64,000 nt of DNA from Didymella arachidicola (Eukaryota; Ascomycota; Dothideomycetes; Pleosporales; Didymellaceae): contig CM049989.1 in NCBI GenBank assembly GCA_016630955.3, positions 1,984,001 through 2,048,000 on the forward strand, in the 5' to 3' direction. Under the pieces are notes generated by a model that worked only from the letters and a program-made list of their open reading frames with translations, searched no databases and was not told the origin of the DNA. The translations under genes and the position numbers were made by a program. Positions 22,419 through 33,479 of this stretch are shown here, piece by piece (position 1 is the first letter of the stretch; the number at the start of each line of letters is the position of its first letter).

Positions 22419-24273
22419 ACGTGTTTTATAAGCGAGTCGTCAATACAAGCGAGTCGTCAGCCCCACCAACTTTGATCAACCACCTTAAGTCTTTTCATCA
22501 TGCCTCAACGCTATGCCCCTCAAGTACTATCAAATGAAGCTGATGTTCAGCTTGCTATTAATTCTATTGTTTCAAAGCAGATTCAGTCTGAAAGCCGCGC
22601 TGCTCTAGCCTTTAACGTCCCTCGTATGACAATGCGCGACCGACGCGCTGGGAAGCCTGCCCGACGCGATTGCCAGCCCAACTCAAAGAAGCTTACCCAG
22701 CTAGAAGAGGAGGTGATTGTTAAATACATACTTGATCTAGATCTACGTGGATTTGCGCCTACGTACGCAGCTGTACGTGATATGGCTAATAGACTGCTGG
22801 CTGCACGCAGTGCTAGTCAGGTTGGCGTCCACTGGCCGCGCAACTTTGTTAAGCGTACAGAGAGTCTTACAACGCGTTTCAACCGAGCTTATGACAGGCA
22901 GAGAGCTCTATGCGAGGATCCTGTCCTTATCCAAGGCTGGTTTGAGCTTGTAGAGCAGACAAAGGCCAAGTACGGCATCTGCGACGAAGACGTCTACAAC
23001 TTTGACGAGGCTGGCTTTATGATGGGCAAGATCACAACGCAGCTTGTTGTGACAGGATCAGAGAGGAGAGGCAGGCCAAAGACTGTTCAGCCTGGCGACC
23101 GTGAGTGGGTGACAGTAATAGCAGCTATCAACGCTGCTGGCTGGTCAGTCCCACCGTTCCTAATCTTTGCTGGCAAGTACCACCTCTCTGCCTGGTATGA
23201 GGAGACAGAGATCCCACGCAACTGGGCAATTGCAGTTAGCGACAATGGCTGGACAAATAACGAGCTTGGGGTAGAGTGGCTGAAGCACTTTAACGCTCAC
23301 ACTCAGGCTCGTGTAGTAGGAGCGCGGCGCCTACTTATCCTTGACGGCCACGAGAGCCACCACTCTCTTGGATTCCAGGAGCTCTGCAAGGAGCACAACA
23401 TCTACACGCTCTGTATGCCACCTCACTCCTCTCACCTACTCCAGCCTCTTGACGTTGGCTGCTTCTCCCCGTTGAAGCGCGCTTACAGTCGTGAGGTAGA
23501 GAGCCTGATGCGCAACCACATCAACCACATCACCAAGCTTGAGTTTCTGCCTGCGTTTAAGGCGGCCTTTAATCGATCGTTCACGCCAGTCAATATCTGC
23601 TCAGCCTTCCGGGGAGCAGGTCTAGTACCTTATCAGCCAGAGGCTGTCCTCTCAAAGCTAGACGTACAGCTACGTACACCTACTCCACCAGCGGCTCTCA
23701 CAGAGGCTCTCTGGGAGGCTCGTACTCCAAGCACCGCCCGCGAGCTTGAGGCTCAATCAAGCCTAATTCGTGAGCGCATACGCCAGCACAAGAGCTCGTC
23801 ACCAGCTTCTATAATTGAGAAGATAGACCAGCTTAAGAAAGGAGCTGAGATGATGATCCTCTCAGCTGAGCTGATGAAGGAAAGGATTGCTAGCCTTGAG
23901 AGGGCTAACAAAGCAGCGTCAAAGCGTAGGGAGCGCAAGAAGAAGCGTATACAGAAGCAAGGAGTGTTAACAAAGGGGACTGGAGAGGATATACTTGCTC
24001 AACGTGAGGCAGATCAGCAGCTTGCTCGTGAGGAGCGTCATGGAGGAGAGCGATCAGGCCTTAGCCGCCAGGCTCTGGCGCGCTGTAAGACGTGTAGGGA
24101 GACTGGGCACAACTCACGTACATGCAAGAAAGAGGCTGTAGCTACTGCTTAATCTACTCTATTAATTTCTAGATACTTTACTATTGCGTTGTTAAGATAT
24201 ACGCGTTAAGAGGTGCACAGAGTTGGTGGGGCTGACGACTCGCTTGTATTGACGACTCGCTTGTAAAACACGT
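22419..24273 (+). mobile_element. Complete Fot1/pogo transposon (element A)
   Basis: 1,855 bp flanked by TA at 22417-22418 and 24274-24275. Terminal inverted repeats of 53 bp (22419-22471 and 24221-24273) differ at one base: C on the right copy, T on the left, in a CpA context. Each TIR contains AAGCGAGTCGTCA twice, 17 bp apart (22430 and 22447 on the left). It encodes one full-length transposase. Size and layout fit fungal Fot1-like elements. The intact ORF and near-identical TIRs suggest a recent insertion. Confidence 0.95.
22500..24152 (+). CDS. Pogo-family DDE transposase (element A), intact
   Basis: Single ORF, 550 residues, 28 bp inside the left TIR. Order of parts: N-terminal psq-type helix-turn-helix (ALAFNVPRMTMRDRRAGKPA), CENP-B/Tc5-type second HTH (about residues 60-120), then the DDE_1 catalytic core. 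Catalytic acids: D in YNFDEAGF, D in LLILDGHESHHSL and D in LLQPLDVGCFSPLK, a DDD triad as in pogo. The C-terminus is a Lys/Arg-rich coiled coil and a CCHC zinc knuckle (CKTCRETGHNSRTC). It binds the TIRs and cuts and pastes the element at TA. No stop or frameshift, so it may be active. Confidence 0.95.
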   Translation: MPQRYAPQVLSNEADVQLAINSIVSKQIQSESRAALAFNVPRMTMRDRRAGKPARRDCQPNSKKLTQLEEEVIVKYILDLDLRGFAPTYAAVRDMANRLLAARSASQVGVHWPRNFVKRTESLTTRFNRAYDRQRALCEDPVLIQGWFELVEQTKAKYGICDEDVYNFDEAGFMMGKITTQLVVTGSERRGRPKTVQPGDREWVTVIAAINAAGWSVPPFLIFAGKYHLSAWYEETEIPRNWAIAVSDNGWTNNELGVEWLKHFNAHTQARVVGARRLLILDGHESHHSLGFQELCKEHNIYTLCMPPHSSHLLQPLDVGCFSPLKRAYSREVESLMRNHINHITKLEFLPAFKAAFNRSFTPVNICSAFRGAGLVPYQPEAVLSKLDVQLRTPTPPAALTEALWEARTPSTARELEAQSSLIRERIRQHKSSSPASIIEKIDQLKKGAEMMILSAELMKERIASLERANKAASKRRERKKKRIQKQGVLTKGTGEDILAQREADQQLAREERHGGERSGLSRQALARCKTCRETGHNSRTCKKEAVATA

Positions 24274-25499
24274 TACATATCAGTGCATATTTGCTCTCGA
24301 TTGGCATCAATCAAAGTGAGAAACCCTTGGATGCAGCGTGTGCGGCGACCTTAGCGCTGGGATTCGCTGAAACCTGGGATAGCGAATCCGCGGCTACTGG
24401 AATGACACACATTACAGGCGCAGGCATCTTGCTGCAGCAGATGCTACAGAATCTTGGCATCGGAGTCTACAACCAACAGGAAGGAGTACATCTAGAATTC
24501 TTGTATAACACTTGGACCTAGATGGACGCGATCGCTAGGTTCACTTGCTTGGATTTGTGCCCACCGGTTCCTGACAGTCTTGTGGCAGCAACCGTCGGCC
24601 ACTTGAGCTTCAACACATCGAAGCTCGATCCTTTGATGGGCTATACAACAACGTTATTTTCCATCATGAGACGCGTTGCGGATCTGATCTGCAAAGTCCG
24701 TATTAAGAATGCACCTCGTAACTCATCGATGATTGTTTCCCAAGCACTCGAGCTGAAGTGGAGCATCGAGGACTGGGCCTCGCCGGTAGACCTTGAACTT
24801 GTCGAGGATCATTCCCAGTTGATGACCGATGCTATCCAAACTGCGGAGCCTATCGGTGGTCTATCTTAAGCCTGCTGTATCAGGCTGTCCCCGAACTGCC
24901 AAATCAAACATCCTACGGAGAGCTCGCACAAAAGATACTGGTGTACATTGCCACTATCCCGCTATCGTCGCCCACGATCATGGTCCACATTCTGCCACTT
25001 GTCGTTGCTGGAAACGATGCGGTTGAGGAAGAGTATTGGGATTTTGTGCGAGACAGATGGCGAGCCGTGTCCAAGCGTCTGGTGACCGGCATCGTGGAGC
25101 GTGCCCAGGACATCACGGAAGAGGTCTGGAAACGGTGAGAGGGATACTGGCAAGCGCTAGGGCCATCACACTTGTCCGACGATGCTGCAAAATCCGAAGA
25201 CATTAGCCCCACGAACAATCTGAACCACGGCACCGGGGCTGGGTCACCGAAATCGTGAGGACATCCGGTGAATGCGATGAACGCTAGACTATAAAGTCGC
25301 AAAGCCAACCCATCTCCGATGTCTGCTGCGTTTAAGAATGGCGTTGATGCTATTACGCGATCAGGATGCATCGACTACACTGTGTGTGGGAATTTACATT
25401 GGCTAGGCATCATGAAGGACTGGCAATGGCAAGGTAAGACATCAACGTGGAGTCTTCACCCGTTCACGACTGACTTCGCTCGTAGTTTTACTGGGATAA

Positions 25500-26189
25500 A
25501 CCTGCATCTAGTACTTCTCGCTGTCGTCTTCCTTCGCTGCGCAAATGAAATTTCTTGTGTCAAATCTCTTGTGTACTGATTTGATTGATGTTAATAACTA
25601 AACAGCACATTGAGAATTCAATCATCTAAATGACTTTAACTACGTTAACAAATTGACTTGGTATCTCCTATGGCTTGGTATCCTGATTAAGCATTAGCAT
25701 TGTCTCAATTGTTTCCAGGCCAGTTGGTGTGTGGTGGTACTCGAGAAGCCTAACACAGCGATGTATACAACTGCAGCCTAAACGTCCGACGTGAGAATGA
25801 ATTACTAAACAGCAGCCAAACCTCAGCAAACCAGGCTCCACGAATCATCACCAGTGCAGGATCAGAAAAAGCTGACGCGTTCCGAATCATCGTTGCTGTG
25901 CGATGTCTGCAAGTCGAATGAATGACGCGGCCTGATTAGGCTACCATTTTACTGCAACACAATCTGTAGAATACATGCACTGACGCAGAACATTTCGGTT
26001 CACGATCAGCCCTGACTCGCTGATTGCAGAAGCCTAAGACATTGTTATAAATACCGCCTCGCTCATCCATCTTCTGCGTTGCGCACTTCTACACCCTGCA
26101 CTACCCATCGTATTTCCGTTCCAAACCAACACACCTCGACCCTCTTTTGACTCCCGTCCCTTCTAGACTGAGACTAATCTACCGGCACC
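25500..26189. other. AT-rich intergenic and promoter
   Basis: Downstream of the TF pseudogene; 25570-25720 is AT-rich. No gene seen. The right end holds the promoter of the ABM-like gene. Confidence 0.5.
26046..26053 (+). promoter_or_regulatory. TATA box of the ABM-like gene
   Basis: TATAAATA, about 140 bp before the ATG at 26190, followed by a pyrimidine-rich leader. Confidence 0.55.
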
Positions 26190-27124
26190 ATGGCAGACAC
26201 CACCAACACCAGCGCTGGCAGCACCTCTATCATCGAGGTGGGCATGATGGGAGTGCAAGCCGGTAAAACGCCGCTTGATGCCTCGACCTCCGACGGCGCG
26301 CTGTTGCTCGACGCGTGGAAGTCTATTATTGCTGCTCCCGGGGGACCAGAGAGCATTATCTGGGCGCTGGAGAAGGGCGATCGTGGGAAGCTCTGGGGGT
26401 GGTTTGAGTGGGAGAGTTTACGGGCGCATGAGGAGTTTGCTGTGTCGTGAGTTTACCTTCCTACTCGTAGCGCGGTCGTATTTACTTTTCTCTTCAATCC
26501 ATCAGAGGGGGGTGAGAGAAGAGGAACGGAAAAGGAATTGGAGGTGCTAGAAATCCAGAATTCAGCTGCAAACCAGATTAACATGTCCGCAGCTTTTCTA
26601 CTGTTTGATCGAGTCTTCTGGATCGAACCACCACTTCGAACGGGCGTCTCCTGGAATGTCTCGCTGACATGTTCCACAGTTTCGGCGGCACCGCCACCCA
26701 AAGATTCCCCGAAATCTTCACGCCCGGCTTCACAAAACACGCCTTCCACTCCACCGCGCCCCTCCGCTCTCCAACAACCCAGGTCCTTCTCGCTTTCTTC
26801 CCAGCAACCACTCCAAAAGACGCAAAAAACGACGTTACATCGTCCTTTCACCGTGCCCAGACGATCATCGAGGAAAAGCGTGGAGTGAAAGCAGTGAGCG
26901 CGGGCTGGGGAATGGAGACTGATTTCCCTATGCGCGGGCATAACGGGGAAGGGAAGGGGGAAAGTGGAATGGTGTTCTTTGTGCTTGTGGGGTGGGGAGG
27001 GGTGGATGAGGTGGAGATGGGGAAGGTGAGGGGGGATGTGGGGTTGTTGGTAGAGAGGGAGGGATGTGTGGCGTGGGATCAGTTTTTGGTGGAGTGTGAG
27101 GTGTTGGAGCGGGAGGGTAGGTAG
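26190..27124 (+). CDS. ABM-like dimeric alpha/beta-barrel protein
   Basis: Two exons: 26190-26446 and 26680-27124, intron 26447-26679 (GTGAGT...CCACAG), 233 residues. Exon 1 gives SIIEVGMMGVQAGKTPLD, a beta strand, then ALLLDAWKSII, a helix, then IIWALEKGDRGKLWGWFEWE, the strand with the W-G-W-F-x-W pattern of antibiotic-biosynthesis-monooxygenase-like barrels. Exon 2 carries a second such unit (FFVLVGWGGVDE). Members range from quinol oxygenases to proteins of unknown role, so no reaction is claimed. The intron is long (233 bp); a small internal exon cannot be excluded. The second exon switches abruptly from C-rich to G-rich third positions near 26870. Confidence 0.65.
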
Positions 27125-28377
27125 GAGAGTAGTGCTATGACGCTTGTATGGGGATTGATTCAAAGATCAACAGATATCTCTCCGTGACGAAGCCGTTTAT
27201 AGTTTGGAAGGCAGATATAAGTTCCGCCATCGTTGTCCTGAACAATTACAAACGATGTAAACTAGAAGTTCTGGCTAAATATGGACCCGATGCGCTCAAT
27301 TCTCGACGTCTCTAGGTCTGCCCAAGATGTTGCCGTAGGGCGAATAAATTGCCCTTCGCGCAGCACCTCACTTGAACATTTCCACCCTCATACCTGTTAT
27401 CATAGCTCTTCATTCCGCATCACTACCACAGGGCTGAAATGATCCTTCCCTTGTCTCCTAGAAGAGGTGCCGCTATTGTCCAAAGGGAAAGTAATTCACA
27501 TTTTGCATCGCACGTGCGGCAGCCCAAGTGGAAATCTCTGGAATAAAGTCGCTGCTAGACACAACCCCCAACGACCACGATCCCAAATCTTCCCCTACAA
27601 CGTACCATCCAAAGCAACACTCCACCCCTCCACGCCCGTGCAACCCTCTCGCTCACCCCCCAATTCCCGCGCCACCAACACACTATTCCTACAAGACACA
27701 ACAGCTTTGGCACCTGGATCCCCATCATCAACAATACCCACAACTTAGCATATCCCACTTGCTACAAGACAATCTACCTGAATCGGACAAACAGCATTTC
27801 CGTATCCCCCTGCAAGTATCACTCCCCGACTTGAATCACACCACATCAGCCTTCCAACAAGACATGTATCAACCACCACACATCCCCACATCCATCGCAT
27901 CCTCGCCCAACCCGTCTCAACCCACACAATCCTCCTCCACAACACCCGCCACCCTCCATAGCACTTCCCCACCCAACCCCTCCCCCCGTCCCCGTATCCT
28001 CTACTTCAGACAGACCCACGCGCAACCGCCCGTCTGCGCACCGCACCGCACCCCTTCTCCTTGTACCCGTGACGTGAGATCGAGTCCAGCATAGAGCGCT
28101 TGTGGTCGAGGTAGTGTGTGCGTGGCGGCCTGTGTTTCAAACGGATCGGGGGGTTGTGTATTCAGCGCTTGGGTTGAGTGCGATGGGGGGGGGGGGGGGG
28201 GTGAAGGGTGGAGGAGGGGATGGAGGGGTTTTGGATTGGTATGGTGGGGTGGGTGGTGGAGAGAGATGGGGTTATATAGGCATAATCACGGCTGGTTGGA
28301 TATATATATCCAAGCTACAAACCACCCCAAGCCGAACGAAAAGATACATAGCGACCCCCCCCCCTTTTTTTTTTTTT
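27125..28377. other. Gene-poor stretch with skewed composition
   Basis: 27540-28030 is strongly C-rich and 28090-28270 strongly G-rich on the plus strand. A proline/histidine-rich ORF (27528-28094, +) follows from that composition and has no domain; it could be a relic or an unrecognised gene. Homopolymer runs lie at the right end. Confidence 0.4.
28185..28201. repeat. Poly-G run (17)
   Basis: Seventeen consecutive G on the plus strand, between the ABM-like gene and the convergent GH125 gene. Confidence 0.95.
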
Positions 28378-28379
28378 TT
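28355..28379. repeat. C10-T15 homopolymer tract
   Basis: Ten C followed by fifteen T, ending at the GH125 stop codon. Read on the minus strand it is an A15-G10 run directly after the stop. Confidence 0.95.
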
Positions 28380-30042
28380 ACTGAAAACTCCTTTTCAGTA
28401 CCCACGGCCTCCTCCCCTCCAAATCCCTCACCATGACCCCAAACAACCCATTCGCCCAACTAAACCACTGCCTGCTCCAAACCCCCTCCACCCCCGCAGC
28501 AACACTCTCATGCATCAGCCCAAACCCATCCGTACTCCTAACCAACATGCCCAAGTTTTCCACAATCTCCTCATCGTCCTCGCTCGTCAATATCGCCATG
28601 ATATTCGCCATCGGCCACGGTTTGCCGGGGAGCGTGTGCGGACTCCCGACGCCGGTGAGGATGGGCCCGCGGGAGAAGTACGGGTTGGAGTTGGAGAGGA
28701 TCTTGGCGCGGGTGTTTGAGTAGACTGGGTCCGAGGTGGAAGTGTAGTTTAGGAAGGGGGCGGAGAGGAGGGAGGGGATGTTGGGGTCGTCCATTATGTT
28801 GAGGGAGCCGTAGCCGTCGATTTCGTAGGCGAAGATGGGGCCGTGGACGGGGTCGGTGGTTATGCCGTGGGTGGTTATGCCGGTGCGGATTGAGGTCGCC
28901 ATGTCGTGGGTCCAGCGTGTGAGGTTGAGGGTCAGGGGGGAGGGGACGAGGCGCGAGAGGAGGGTCGAGGTGGAGGTTAGGGCTGTGCTGAACATCATGT
29001 TGGATGGGATCAGGTATTGGTATGTGCAGGCGTCGTCGCTGGGGCGGTGGAAGCTGCGGATGAGGCCGATGTTGCCTTTGTGTGGGGAGCCCTGGGGGGT
29101 TAGGTTTGGATCTTTGGTGTTGGGATGGGGGGACTCACGGCGCAGTCGTTGATGGGGGTGCCTCCATAGGGAGCCTATCATCATCAGTCAACACTCAACA
29201 CTCCCCAGCAATCTACTCACACAGTACGTATAAGGCGTGCGTTGCCAATTCCCAAGCTCATCATACGAATCCATTGTCATACTCTCCGCCGTCTGCAAAA
29301 CCTTCTCCACCGCCCTCGTCCAATTCCCCTTTTCAAAAAACCCATAATCCCCCGTCCCCTTCGCATAATCATTGCTCAACTGCAAAAAGCTCGCCACAGA
29401 ATCAAGCTCCCACTGGCACGAAAAAACCTTGTAGTAATCAAACGGCGGCGTGATCCGATCGCTGTTCATGGAGCTCGTGCGCAGCACACCGCTCTCGTCA
29501 GGGGCCTGAAACGCGTTGCAAAACGGGCTTTCGAGAATATACCGCGCTTGCAGGTTGATTGCGCCGCGGAACAGACTTGCCAGGGAGTTGAAGTTGGTGG
29601 ACGGCTTGAGCAGGCTCGTGTATGCCTGGAGCTGGTTTGCGCTGTCGCGGAGCCACATGGCGTAGATGTCTCCTGTGATGACGAAGGAGAGTTCCTGTGG
29701 TTCTTCTTCCTGCGGGCCGGATTCTGTCTCGACCGTGGCGTTGGACCAGCCGCGCCATGCGATTGTGGTATCGAGTGTGCTGGGCCAGGTGTTTTCAAAG
29801 AGGCGGAAGAGGTCAGGGTCTGTGATTACGCTTCTCATGCGCTCGATTTCGCTCTCGACCTCTGGAGAGATGAATGTGCGGCATGAGGGTATTGGCCGCG
29901 CGTAGGAAAGATTGTGGATTCCGGTGGAGTATGGTTCATGTTTTTGGTAGGAGTATTGCTGGTAGAGAGGGCATTGCGCCCCTGACAGGCCGACCAGGGC
30001 GGAGACACCGAGTATGGTTGTAAGGCGCATGTTGCGCTGCAT
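28378..30042 (-). CDS. GH125 exo-alpha-1,6-mannosidase, secreted
   Basis: Three exons on the minus strand: 29221-30042, 29139-29174 (only 36 nt), 28378-29091; introns 29175-29220 and 29092-29138; 523 residues. The N-terminus is a signal peptide (RLTTILGVSALVGLSGAQ). Family landmarks are IYAMWLRDSANQLQAY, NWQRTPYTY joined to APYGGTPINDC, GNIGLIRSFHRPSDDACTYQ, FAYEIDGYGSLNIMDDPNIP and the C-terminal WSRQWFSWANGLFGVMV. GH125 enzymes remove non-reducing alpha-1,6-mannose by inversion; in fungi they are secreted or in the secretory path. The short middle exon keeps frame and supplies conserved residues. 3' exon coding bases shift from C-rich to G-rich. Confidence 0.88.
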
Positions 30043-30319
30043 GATGTGACCTCTACTAGATCATATTCCGTACTTGGTAATACTGCTTCTACGGACGTCT
30101 GCGAAGACCTAGCGCGCAAAGTTGTGTGCAGAGAGAAAGGTGTCAATTGTCCTACAGCCAAGAGGTTTGGCGTCTACGGGTAGGCCCACCTGGTCCTCGC
30201 CTCGGCAAGAAGCATCCACTTCCCAAAATAGCCATCCCTCGTGGAATGCGTAGTCGACAGCGAACACCTCATGCACATTATTTGCCCTCACATTCCACAT
30301 GCAACGCAGTCATCTAAGC

Positions 30320-32713
30320 CTATCCTTTGACAATCGCTCTGATCCTCTTTCTCTCGTCAGCGTCCATGACCCAGGGTATGCCGTCGCCGCTCTCATCGCC
30401 AGCAACCTCATCCCACTCATCATCCTCCATATTCATGATGAGCGTCATTTGCGTGCACTTGGTAAACGCGTCGCGCAATCCGTACTTGCCGCCGGCAACC
30501 GCAGCTGTGACGATGCCTGCGATATCGCGTTCGAGGCGGACAGCGCCGAGCTCGTTGACGCGGCCGTAGTATTGTCTGATGCGCTTCTCGAGGGCAGTCG
30601 CGAGGTAGTTGAGTGCCTGGGTTAAGAGGCGGTCGAAATTGGCTGCTGTGAGGATGCGCTTGAGGGGGCGGATTACAACGCCCCAGCCCCGGTCGAAGCG
30701 TGACTTGACTAGATCGGTGTCGTCGCCTTCGTCGTCGTCGTCGTCGTCGTCGTCGATTTCGTTGCTGTCTTCGGGGGGTGCGTAGTCGATGTCGCGGAAA
30801 GCTTCGGCCAGGATAGGTCGGATGCGGGGCTTGAGGACGTTGGCAAAGAGGACTGTGATGCCGTCGTTGAGCAGCTCGGTGCTCTTCGAGACAAAGGCAG
30901 ACTCCAGGCCCTTCAACTTGGTCTCGACGAAGACGGCGTCGTGGCCAAATGGGAAGAGGTCTTGCAGCGGAGATTTTCCTGTTTCCGAGCTCTGACGGCC
31001 CAGCTGTTGCTCGACGATGCGCTTGATGTAGTCGTTGGCGATGTCGAGGTTATTGATGAGGACCGTGAACGAAATGACCTTGTGTTCTGGCGGAAGCTCG
31101 CCCGCCCTGATGGGCTTGGGGTAGCTTTCATCGCGCATTTTGCGCTGGGTCATGCCAATAAAATCTGTGCCCAATACGCTGCTCACGCCGGGGACCACTT
31201 CAGCGACCACGGCCCGCTGAGAGGTCGCTAGGGTTCGCTGGCAGACTTGGTTGACAATGTACATGACATCGTCGACGGCGGAAGTGACAAAGGGCGGGCT
31301 TGAACCGAGCGGCTTGTTGGGGTTCAGCGTGAGATCAGGCGGAGACTCGTCGAGCTGAAAGGCCTTTTCGACGGATCGACGGAAGAAGAAGATGGTCATG
31401 GCATTGAAGGGCTGGACAAGGTGGCTGCTGATTTTGGATTGCAAGTTGCTGTCTGCCAGGAAGCGCGGCATCACCAGGCCGTGATCGACGCGGTCTTCTG
31501 GCTGGGAAGAGGCGCACTTGTCAGAGATGAAGCGTGAGTACAGGGCATAGCGGCCGAGCATGAGCGCACTTTCGCCAAGCAAGCCATCGACCTCCTTCAT
31601 ATCAACGCCCTCATCTTCACTGGTACGTATGGGTGCGCCGGCGGGCGAGCTCGCGCGAGGTGTACTGTTGGAGGGTTGCTGGGCTTGAAGATAGCTCTGC
31701 ACGAGGAAGGAGAAGGGATATGACTTGACGTCTGTCAGTTTGCGGTCAATGTTGCGCTCTTCGTGCCACGTGTCGAGGACGATGCCTCCTTGGACGTCTG
31801 CCTCGATCTGCAGGCGCTCGATGACCTTGGCCATCATGCCCGGCCCGTAGTGCTGCTCTACGAGAGGCTCGTGGCCGTCGACGATCTGGGCTATATGCTC
31901 GAAGAGCTTGGTCAGGACATTGGCGTAGAAGGGGCCCTCTGCGCGCTGGGCGGGGGCGGCTGAGTTGAAGTTTGTCCGCGCTCGCTGTGCGACGCCGGTG
32001 CAGACATAGCGGCCGTATGCGTCCAAGCCGGTGTCTGTCCGCCCGACCAGGGGGAACAGCTTGAAGAAGCGGGTGACATTGCCGCCGTCGCCCTCCTTGG
32101 CGGCCTTGTCGAACTCGCGCAAGAACAGCGCACACAGCGACTCGGCGGCGGCATTGAGCGTGACGCGTGGCGGGTCAGGGACCTCTGCGGTGGGGACCAT
32201 CTCCTCGGCAAAGGCGCCGTCGACGACGTCGTCTGGTATGTTGGCAGCGCGGTGGATGTACGCAGCGGCCGTCTCCCAGTCCTGCGGGGCGCCCATGGAG
32301 CCATGCACGCCCAGCACGCAGGCCTTGAGCTCGGCGACCTGCTCGACGACGTCCAGCGTGGCCTTGACGTTGGACTGCTCCTGGTCGAGGCGCTTCACGG
32401 CGCCCGAGATGCGGCTCGCGGTCGAGGCGGCGTCGCCGAGCATGCCATTGCTGATGGCGCGGGCGCTGACGGCCTGGGTGCCGAGGTGGGCGCGCAGCAG
32501 GTCGAGGCGCGCGAGGTCGCGCGAGAGGTCGTGCTGCGAGGCGATGAGGGCGTTGAGGCGCTGGGTGACGGCGGCCTCGCGCGTGTGCAGCTGGGCGAGC
32601 CCCGCGCGGATGTCGGCCAGCGACGCGGCGGCGTGGAGGTCGGGGAGGTCAGGGAGGCCAGCGACATGGCCGGCGGGCTGGGGACTGGCGGTGGCGGTGA
32701 GGGTTGCAGTCAT
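30320..32713 (-). CDS. cog4: Conserved oligomeric Golgi complex subunit 4
   Basis: Single exon, 797 residues, close to the family length. COG4 sits in lobe A of the COG tethering complex and binds SNAREs and Sly1 for retrograde intra-Golgi transport. Matching blocks: an N-terminal coiled coil (LNALIASQHDLSRDLARLDL), AAKEGDGGNVTRFFKLFPLV, LFEHIAQIVDGHEPLVEQHY-GPG, SAVDDVMYIVNQVCQRTLAT, ISFTVLINNLDIANDYIKRI, and the C-terminal FDRLLTQALNYLATALEK and GLRDAFTKCTQMTLIMNME. A run of eight aspartates is encoded by a GAC repeat. The ATG at 32713 is chosen because the upstream open frame is Arg/Cys-rich and unlike the family. It diverges from the NIPA gene. Confidence 0.93.
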   Translation of the reverse strand: MTATLTATASPQPAGHVAGLPDLPDLHAAASLADIRAGLAQLHTREAAVTQRLNALIASQHDLSRDLARLDLLRAHLGTQAVSARAISNGMLGDAASTASRISGAVKRLDQEQSNVKATLDVVEQVAELKACVLGVHGSMGAPQDWETAAAYIHRAANIPDDVVDGAFAEEMVPTAEVPDPPRVTLNAAAESLCALFLREFDKAAKEGDGGNVTRFFKLFPLVGRTDTGLDAYGRYVCTGVAQRARTNFNSAAPAQRAEGPFYANVLTKLFEHIAQIVDGHEPLVEQHYGPGMMAKVIERLQIEADVQGGIVLDTWHEERNIDRKLTDVKSYPFSFLVQSYLQAQQPSNSTPRASSPAGAPIRTSEDEGVDMKEVDGLLGESALMLGRYALYSRFISDKCASSQPEDRVDHGLVMPRFLADSNLQSKISSHLVQPFNAMTIFFFRRSVEKAFQLDESPPDLTLNPNKPLGSSPPFVTSAVDDVMYIVNQVCQRTLATSQRAVVAEVVPGVSSVLGTDFIGMTQRKMRDESYPKPIRAGELPPEHKVISFTVLINNLDIANDYIKRIVEQQLGRQSSETGKSPLQDLFPFGHDAVFVETKLKGLESAFVSKSTELLNDGITVLFANVLKPRIRPILAEAFRDIDYAPPEDSNEIDDDDDDDDEGDDTDLVKSRFDRGWGVVIRPLKRILTAANFDRLLTQALNYLATALEKRIRQYYGRVNELGAVRLERDIAGIVTAAVAGGKYGLRDAFTKCTQMTLIMNMEDDEWDEVAGDESGDGIPWVMDADERKRIRAIVKG
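30731..30756. repeat. (GTC)n trinucleotide run in COG4
   Basis: About nine GTC units on the plus strand encode the poly-Asp stretch of COG4. Length may vary between isolates without breaking the frame. Confidence 0.9.
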
Positions 32714-33479
32714 GCTGGGCCACCCCGGAGGTGTTGGATCGTCGTCCGGTCGTCGTGGGAGGGGAGCGGATGACGCCAGGCACAGCCGTTGCCCGCTGCA
32801 ACGACCCCGGCCAGATTGCCAACAATCTCGTCGCGGCGAGACTCGCGCCCGACGAGTTGCTGCCCCGGGTAGCCGTGTTGCTCTACAATAACAATCAAGT
32901 GCTGTGCCATCCCATCTCTGTCCAGTTGCGTCGTGCCTCGTGCGTGAAGCTTTCAACCGTGTTGCAGCATCCTCGACAGCTCGCGTGCGTCCGCGCATCC
33001 ACAGCTCTCCATATCCACAGCCGCAGCGCTGCATATCCACAGCCACAGCCACCGACCGTGGCCAAGGCCGACTTCTAGACCACCTGCAGTTACGCGCACC
33101 ACTTTGCGCAGCCCTGCAGCTGAGTCCTGAATCCTGGAACCGCCCCCAGCTGCACTCCTTCCTGACGCTTCCGACTGAACGACGCCGCGCTCTCCTCTCC
33201 TCTCCACACCCGCCGTGCTCAGCATCTCAGCATCTCAGCATCTCAGCATCTCGCGCTCCCACCGTCTCTCACACTCACGCACCCGCCACAACACCCTTCT
33301 TCCCCTGCCGGGCCGTCTCCAGCCTCTGCGATTACCGCCGGCGCTTGTTCCATGCCCGCTCGACGCGCCGCCTGAGACGTCGCTCCACCACGCCCACGAG
33401 GCTGCGAGCTCCCTCACTCTCGAGGGCGCGCTAGCCACCTGCCACGCCTCGAGTCTCTGGCTCGCCCCGCCCCAGCCCC
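32714..33479. other. Bidirectional promoter of COG4 and NIPA genes
   Basis: 766 bp between divergent start codons. It holds a CATATCCACAGCC-like repeat (about 33005-33050) and the 8-bp array at 33218-33252. No coding ORF supported. Confidence 0.6.
33218..33252. repeat. 8-bp tandem repeat (TCAGCATC), about four copies
   Basis: CTCAGCAT repeats four times in the probable 5' UTR of the NIPA-type gene. Confidence 0.9.

Larger units (their letters stand above)
21550..25499 (+). pseudogene. Zn2Cys6 / Fungal_trans_2 transcription factor, broken by a pogo transposon
   Basis: The acceptor-like CACAG at 21545-21549 opens a Gal4-type motif, C-x2-C-x6-C-x9-C-x2-R-x6-C, in which the fifth cysteine is replaced by Arg. 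Further on, WPMAQEHLAIYHALAALTCF and, after the transposon, GAGILLQQML, AYRWSILSLLYQAVPEL and IPLSSPTIMVHILPLVVAG are typical of the Fungal_trans_2 regulatory domain. The 3' end is intact: an intron 25434-25485 (GTAAGA...CGTAG) joins MKDWQWQ to VLLG-stop, the usual C-terminus of this family. Lesions: the 1.86 kb element at 22419-24273, at least two frameshifts (near 21870-22230 and near 24840) and in-frame TAG codons (near 22088 and 24519). No function is expected. Confidence 0.85.

Noticed and set aside
27528..28094. 188-codon Pro/His/Thr-rich ORF as a real gene
   Set aside because: Follows from C-rich composition, has no domain, and alternative frames look alike. Kept only as a low-interest observation.
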